Shown here piece after piece: positions 59,551 through 64,000 of a DNA stretch of 64,000 bases. The stretch is from positions 4,791,001-4,855,000 of the forward strand of contig NZ_JARUBM010000002.1 of the NCBI RefSeq assembly GCF_029626175.1, written 5' to 3'. A program made the translations under genes and the position numbers. Under the pieces are notes generated by a model, which did not search any database, had not been told where the DNA came from, and saw nothing but the letters and a program-made list of their open reading frames with translations. Numbering within the stretch: the first letter of the stretch is position 1; every line of letters begins with the position of its first letter. The stretch comes from Micromonospora sp. WMMD1082 (GTDB taxonomy: Bacteria > Actinomycetota > Actinomycetes > Mycobacteriales > Micromonosporaceae).

Positions 59551-62232
59551 ATGCGCGAGGCGACCGGTCAGTCATCGGTCCAGGCCGTCCGGGAGCGGCT
59601 GCCCGCCGGGGGAGTCGAGTTCCTCGGCCTGCTCGCCCGGCTGCTGCGGCGGCCGCGTCGGGGCGACCATCGGCTGCCGGTGCTCTGGCTGGTCCGCACC
59701 ACCGGGACCATCGACCCGATGGTGATGCTGCGGCGCTTCCTCGGCCAGGGCCCCCGGCGGCGGGTGCCCCACGCCGTGCTGGACGTCGCCGGGCAGGCGT
59801 CCGGCGTCGACATCCCGATGGTGTTGCGGGACCTGCACCGGCAACTGTCCCTGGAGGCGTTCGGGATGGCCCGGCTGCGCTTCCGGCACTACCCGCTCGC
59901 CGACTGGCTGATGCACCAGAGCCTCAGCTTCGGCGTCGACGCCGACGACAGCCGCGCCACCCTGGTCGGCCGCCTACGCGACCGTCGCGGCCAGGGTGCC
60001 GCCGGGGAGGAGGTACCCACCGGCTCGGACGCGGTCAGCCTCGTCACCCAGGTGCTGCTCTGGCTGGTCCGCCGGGTGGTGCCCGGTGCGGTGTTCCGGA
60101 TGGCGGTCTCCGGGCGGGTGCCGGTCGTCGGCCGGCAGTACCGCTGGTTCATGCGCCAGCAGTATCTCGCCCCCCGGCAGTCGGTCACCTTCCTCGGCTT
60201 CGCCGAACGGCTCACCGCCGGGTGGCGCGACGGCGAGCAACCCGACCAGGTCAACAAGCTGCTGCTGCACGCCTTCCTGGAGGACCTGCGGCAGGCGTAC
60301 CGGCGTCGGCTGTGGCGGCCGGCGGACTGGCGGCGGACCGCGTACCCGATGCTGCTGCTCGACCACGTCGAACCCGGCACAGTCGGCCACACGCTGGTCC
60401 GGCTGCTCAACGACGTGCGCAACGAGACCGGCCGCAACGACCCGCTGCTGGTCGTCGCGGCCGCCGACCAGCCGCCGCCCGAGTTGCCCGAGCCGCACCC
60501 GCTGACCGACGCCGACGAGGCGTTCACCGAGTGGTCGGAGGCGCTGCCGGAGATGCGGCGGCTGCGCCGGCCCGCCGCCTGGCTGATGGTGCTCCGCCCG
60601 GACCCCACCGAGACCGGCCCGCCGCCGCGCGGCGGGGTCCGCGCCTTCGCCGCACCGGAGCCACCCTGGTGGTCGCGGCGCTTCCTGCCCGCGGGGCTCT
60701 GCCTGGTGCTGGTCGCCGCCGGTGGTCTGTGGGCGGGCACCCGCTGGGCGCCCGACTGCCGCCCGTCGCTCACCGACCGGGTGGCGGTACGCGTGATCGA
60801 GGGGGAGTGCGTCGGCTACAGCGACAGCGCCGCCCAGGTGTTCAACGACGACCGTGGCCAGGAGCGGCTGCGGGCGGTCCAGCGACGGATCTTCGCGCAG
60901 AACCGGTACGCCGAGCAGGTGTGGGCGGACAGCGAGCGGCGCAAGCCGTACCTCACCCTGGTCTACCTGGGCACGCTGACCGGCAACCGGACCCGTGCCG
61001 ACGAGGAGTCGTACGTCTCCGAGCGCGAGGAACTGGAGGGCATGGCGACCGCCCAGCGCGCCCTGTTGCTGGAGTCGGCCGGGGCGGATGACGCGGCGTT
61101 GCTGCGGATCGTGGTGGCCAACGGCGGCCGGCAGATGCGGCACGCCGAGTCGGCCGTGGCGATGCTCGCCGACCTGGCGCGGAAGGACCCGACGGTGCTC
61201 GGCGTGGTGGGCATGGTGGAGAGCCGCACGAACACGGCGAATGCCCTGCGCCATCTCAACCAGGCCGGGCTGCCGGTGCTCGCCCCGACCCTGTCCGCCG
61301 ACCGGATCGACACCAACTCCCGGCTCTACCTCCAGGTCTCCGCGCCCAACGCCGACCAGGCGCGGATGGTCGAGGCGTACGCCCGGCAGGTGCTCAAGGT
61401 GGACGAGGTGCATGTCTACTACACCACCGGCGAGAACAGCTCCCTCGACGACGACCTCTACGTCAAGACCCTCGACGAGGGGTTGCGGCAGCTGTTCGGC
61501 ACCCGGATCACCCGCCGGGAGGAGTGGCGTACCAGCACCCGGATGACCGCCGAGTGCGGCTTCGGCGGGATGCTCTTCTACGCCGGCCGCTGGTCGGAGT
61601 TCAACGGGTTCATCCGCTCGCTGCGCGACTGCGGGGACAATCCGCCCCGGCACCTGGTCGCCGACGACTCGGTCAACCGCTACATGGCCAACCCGAGCCT
61701 GCGCGCCGCCGCCCCCGGCAACATCCCGGTCACCTACGTCTCCAAGGCCGCCCTGGCCACCTGCGCCGCGTTGCGCGCCGCCGAACAGCGCCGCGACGAC
61801 GCCCGCGCCAGCTTCCTGAGACTCGTGCAGGCCGGCGACCTGCTCGACCCGCCGCGCTGCCGACCGGATGACCCGCATCCGGTCGGCGAGCGGGTCAGCC
61901 TCGCCTACGACGCCTCGATGATGATGGTGCGCGCGGTGGAGGGCCTGGCGACCCGACTGCACCACGCCGGCCCGCGACGCCCCTGGGAGCCCACGACGAT
62001 CAACCCGATGGCCGTGCACGCCGAGGTGCTGCGGCAGAACGCGGGCAACGGCTACCCCGGCGTCGCCGGGCTGATCCGGTACGTCCCGGACTCGGGCGAG
62101 CCGGTGCACAAGCGGATCTCCCTGATGCGGGTCGAGCGGGTGTCCGACGTGGCCACCGAGGCGGTGGAGGTGTTCCACTGTGGCAACGCCGACCAGCCGG
62201 CCGAACCCGCCTGCGACACGTCCGGCTCGTGA
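59551..62232 (+). CDS. membrane-anchored receptor-like protein: NTPase-like N-terminus plus type 1 periplasmic-binding domain
   Basis: 893 aa, not a known named protein. Residues 1-375 are cytoplasmic. They have a P-loop-NTPase look with a hydrophobic strand ending in Asp (YPMLLLDHVEPG, about 262-273) and a following LLVVAAAD strand, but no Walker A (VLWLVRTTGTIDPM occupies that place). One membrane helix lies at about 377-400. Residues 465-890 resemble a type 1 periplasmic-binding (LIVBP-like) fold: YLTLVYLGTL, VLGVVGMVESRTNTANAL, GLPVLAPTLSADRI. ATG 59551 follows GGGGGTGG. It lies between gltD and an FtsK-like gene. Confidence 0.75.
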   Translation: MREATGQSSVQAVRERLPAGGVEFLGLLARLLRRPRRGDHRLPVLWLVRTTGTIDPMVMLRRFLGQGPRRRVPHAVLDVAGQASGVDIPMVLRDLHRQLSLEAFGMARLRFRHYPLADWLMHQSLSFGVDADDSRATLVGRLRDRRGQGAAGEEVPTGSDAVSLVTQVLLWLVRRVVPGAVFRMAVSGRVPVVGRQYRWFMRQQYLAPRQSVTFLGFAERLTAGWRDGEQPDQVNKLLLHAFLEDLRQAYRRRLWRPADWRRTAYPMLLLDHVEPGTVGHTLVRLLNDVRNETGRNDPLLVVAAADQPPPELPEPHPLTDADEAFTEWSEALPEMRRLRRPAAWLMVLRPDPTETGPPPRGGVRAFAAPEPPWWSRRFLPAGLCLVLVAAGGLWAGTRWAPDCRPSLTDRVAVRVIEGECVGYSDSAAQVFNDDRGQERLRAVQRRIFAQNRYAEQVWADSERRKPYLTLVYLGTLTGNRTRADEESYVSEREELEGMATAQRALLLESAGADDAALLRIVVANGGRQMRHAESAVAMLADLARKDPTVLGVVGMVESRTNTANALRHLNQAGLPVLAPTLSADRIDTNSRLYLQVSAPNADQARMVEAYARQVLKVDEVHVYYTTGENSSLDDDLYVKTLDEGLRQLFGTRITRREEWRTSTRMTAECGFGGMLFYAGRWSEFNGFIRSLRDCGDNPPRHLVADDSVNRYMANPSLRAAAPGNIPVTYVSKAALATCAALRAAEQRRDDARASFLRLVQAGDLLDPPRCRPDDPHPVGERVSLAYDASMMMVRAVEGLATRLHHAGPRRPWEPTTINPMAVHAEVLRQNAGNGYPGVAGLIRYVPDSGEPVHKRISLMRVERVSDVATEAVEVFHCGNADQPAEPACDTSGS

Positions 62233-62301
62233 CCGTGTGCTCCCCGCCGCCGTCCGTTAGGGTTTCAGCGGACCAGGCGGCCGGCGGCGGAGGGGCAGAG
62301 G

Positions 62302-64000
62302 TTGGGCAGGCTCGCGTCGGCGTACGGGCAGGCGGTCGCCGCCCACCGGGCCGCCCGCGCCCACCTCGAATCCGCCCGTGCCGCGCTGGGCATCGCCGCG
62401 CCGCCCGCCCCGGTGGTCGACGCCGACCTGCTGGCCCGGCTGGCCCGGGTCGGCACCGCGCTGGCCACCCCGACCCCGGGCACGCCACTGGCCCGTCAGC
62501 CCGTCCCGGTCCGGGTCGGTGAGGCGGTCACCGCCGGCGGCCGGTTCCCGGTCCTGCTCCCGCTGGGCGCCGGGCACCATCTGGCGATCGACGGCGACGC
62601 CCGTGACCCGGCGGTGGCCGGGCTGCTGCGCGCCCTCGTGCTGCGGCTGCTGGCCACCGCCGCCCCCGGTGGTGTCCGGGTCGCCGCGCTGGACACCGCC
62701 GCCCTCGGCGCGACCTTCGGTCCGCTGCGACCGCTGCTCGACGCGGGTGTCATCGACGCACCGGCCACCACCGAGGCGGAGGTGACCGCGCTGCTCGACA
62801 TCGCCGAACGGCACGCCCGCGCCGCCCGCCAGGCCGACCGGCCGGACCAGGAACTGCTGGTGGTCGTCGCCGCGTCCGTCCCGTCCCCCCGGGACGCGGC
62901 CCGGCTCGCCGCGCTCACCCACGCCGGACCGGCCGCCGCGGTCTGTGTGCTGCTCGGCGGGTGGCCGCCGGCCGGTCCCGGTGAGCCGGCCCCGCCGCTG
63001 GGCGCCACCACCATGCTGCGGTCGACCGAGGGGTACGTCCGCGTCGGTGACCCGCCCGGCGCGCCGTTCAGCGCCGACGGCAGCGGCCTGGCCGCACCGG
63101 TGGTTCTCGACGGTGACCCACCACCGGCCTCGGTCGCCGCGCTCGCCACCCATCTGGGCGAATCGGCCCGGCGCGGTGAGACGGTCGACTTCGCCGACCT
63201 GCTGCCGGGGCAGCGGTGGGCCACCTCGGCCCGGGCGGGCCTGCGTACGGTGGTGGGCCGGGCCGGCCGTGACCCGTTCGGCATGGCGTTCGACGACGCC
63301 ACCCCGCACTGGCTGGTCGGCGGGCGCACCGGCGGCGGCAAGACCGTCTTCCTGCTCGACGTCCTCTACGGACTGGCCACCCGCTACTCCCCGGCCGAGT
63401 TGCAGCTCTACCTCCTCGACTTCAAGGAGGGGGTGAGCTTCACCGAGTTCGTCCCCACCGACCGCGACCCGTCGTGGCTGCCGCACGCCCGCGCCGTCGG
63501 CATCGAGAGCGACCGGGAGTACGGCGTCGCCGTCCTACGCGAACTGCGCCGCGAACTGCACCGGCGGGCCACCGCGCTCAAGCGGCACGGCGTCACCAAG
63601 CTCGCCGACCTGCCCGCCGACACCCCGATGCCCCGGATCGTCGCCGTGGTCGACGAGTTCCACGTGCTGCTCGCCGGCAACGATCCGCTCGCCCGCGAGT
63701 CGGTGGACCTGCTGGAGGAGCTGGCCCGCAAGGGCCGCTCGTACGGCGTACACCTGGTGCTGGCCAGCCAGAGCACGACGGGGATCGAGGCGCTCTACGG
63801 CCGCGCCGAGGCGGTCTTCGGGCAGTTCGCCCTGCGGGTGGCGCTGCCCGGCGGCGGTGGCGTGCTCGACCAGCTCAACGACGCCGCGGCGACGCTGCCG
63901 GTCGGCTCGGCGGTGGTCAACACGGCCGCCGGTGCCGCCGGGGCGAACACCGTGGTCCGGTTCCCCGACGCGCACGGCGCGGCCGGCGAGCTGACCCGGC
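62302..64000 (+). CDS. FtsK/SpoIIIE-type P-loop ATPase (3' truncated)
   Basis: 566 residues visible; the frame is still open at the window end. A helical N-terminus (ASAYGQAVAAHRAARAHLESARAAL) is followed by a degenerate ATPase-like region and then an FtsK/HerA domain. That domain has Walker A GGRTGGGKTVFLL (about 340-352), LLDFKEGVSF, Walker B RIVAVVDEFHVLL (about 445-457) and LARKGRSYGVHLVLASQS. There are no membrane helices, so it is not the chromosome translocase FtsK. The start is probably TTG 62302 with GGAGGGG upstream; no ATG or GTG fits. Confidence 0.85.
   Translation, partial: MGRLASAYGQAVAAHRAARAHLESARAALGIAAPPAPVVDADLLARLARVGTALATPTPGTPLARQPVPVRVGEAVTAGGRFPVLLPLGAGHHLAIDGDARDPAVAGLLRALVLRLLATAAPGGVRVAALDTAALGATFGPLRPLLDAGVIDAPATTEAEVTALLDIAERHARAARQADRPDQELLVVVAASVPSPRDAARLAALTHAGPAAAVCVLLGGWPPAGPGEPAPPLGATTMLRSTEGYVRVGDPPGAPFSADGSGLAAPVVLDGDPPPASVAALATHLGESARRGETVDFADLLPGQRWATSARAGLRTVVGRAGRDPFGMAFDDATPHWLVGGRTGGGKTVFLLDVLYGLATRYSPAELQLYLLDFKEGVSFTEFVPTDRDPSWLPHARAVGIESDREYGVAVLRELRRELHRRATALKRHGVTKLADLPADTPMPRIVAVVDEFHVLLAGNDPLARESVDLLEELARKGRSYGVHLVLASQSTTGIEALYGRAEAVFGQFALRVALPGGGGVLDQLNDAAATLPVGSAVVNTAAGAAGANTVVRFPDAHGAAGELTR

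Noticed and set aside
62302..64000. Chromosomal DNA translocase FtsK
   Set aside because: The visible N-terminus lacks membrane helices and the gene is not near its usual neighbours. It shares only the P-loop motor domain.

Overview
This window is a 64 kb piece of a very GC-rich actinomycete chromosome. The gene content and order are those of a mycelial actinobacterium. They include a dcw cluster ending in ftsZ-yggS-sepF-yggT-divIVA, his and trp operons with actinobacterial accessory membrane proteins, a bifunctional PriA and an orphan terpene synthase. The style fits Micromonosporaceae, probably Micromonospora or a close relative; that genus-level guess is inference. No rRNA, tRNA, CRISPR array, prophage or transposase gene was seen.

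Layout. (1) 1-12.6 kb is cell wall and division: murE (5' truncated), murF, mraY, ftsW, murG, murC, ftsQ, ftsZ, yggS, sepF, yggT and divIVA, mostly joined by 4-nt stop/start overlaps. murD is not between mraY and ftsW, and no pgeF/yfiH gene lies between ftsZ and yggS. (2) 12.6-19.3 kb holds small conserved genes: a Cys/His-tailed membrane protein, DUF167, a DksA/TraR zinc finger, lspA, an RluA-type pseudouridine synthase, a membrane-anchored unknown, a proline-rich ParA/MinD-like ATPase and a DUF2567-like protein. (3) 19.2-25.9 kb is a Lon-N domain gene divergent from hisD-hisC-hisB-(57 aa membrane)-hisH-(106 aa membrane)-priA-hisF. (4) 25.9-41.2 kb is accessory: a YczE/MocR divergent pair, LtrA, a long-chain acyl-CoA ligase, a type I terpene synthase, a DinB-like protein, a heterodimeric ABC exporter, a DUF2470 gene behind an IdeR/DmdR-type iron box, and an ABC-2 exporter with TetR and MerR regulators. 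(5) 41.3-49.7 kb has a nucleotidyltransferase-HisI fusion, trpE, a Trp-associated membrane protein, trpC, trpB, trpA and lgt. (6) 49.7-59.4 kb has an FAD monooxygenase, a FUSC-like membrane protein, a GNAT acetyltransferase and gltBD. (7) 59.5 kb to the end has a membrane-anchored receptor-like protein followed by an FtsK/SpoIIIE-type ATPase cut by the window edge.

How it works together. The dcw block makes lipid II and the divisome. PriA probably serves both histidine and tryptophan synthesis, since the window has trpE, C, B and A but no trpF. gltBD supplies glutamate to the aminotransfer steps in both pathways.

Most unusual observations. Two gene junctions (35.7 kb and 47.6 kb) carry short mini-ORF cassettes inserted exactly at the stop/start overlap so that translational coupling is kept. 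Many genes show a TANNNT-like -10 hexamer 6-7 nt before the start codon, as in leaderless transcription. hisI lies in one frame with a nucleotidyltransferase domain. An uncharacterised receptor-plus-FtsK-like ATPase pair follows gltD. A near-perfect 31-bp palindrome sits in the ftsZ promoter.
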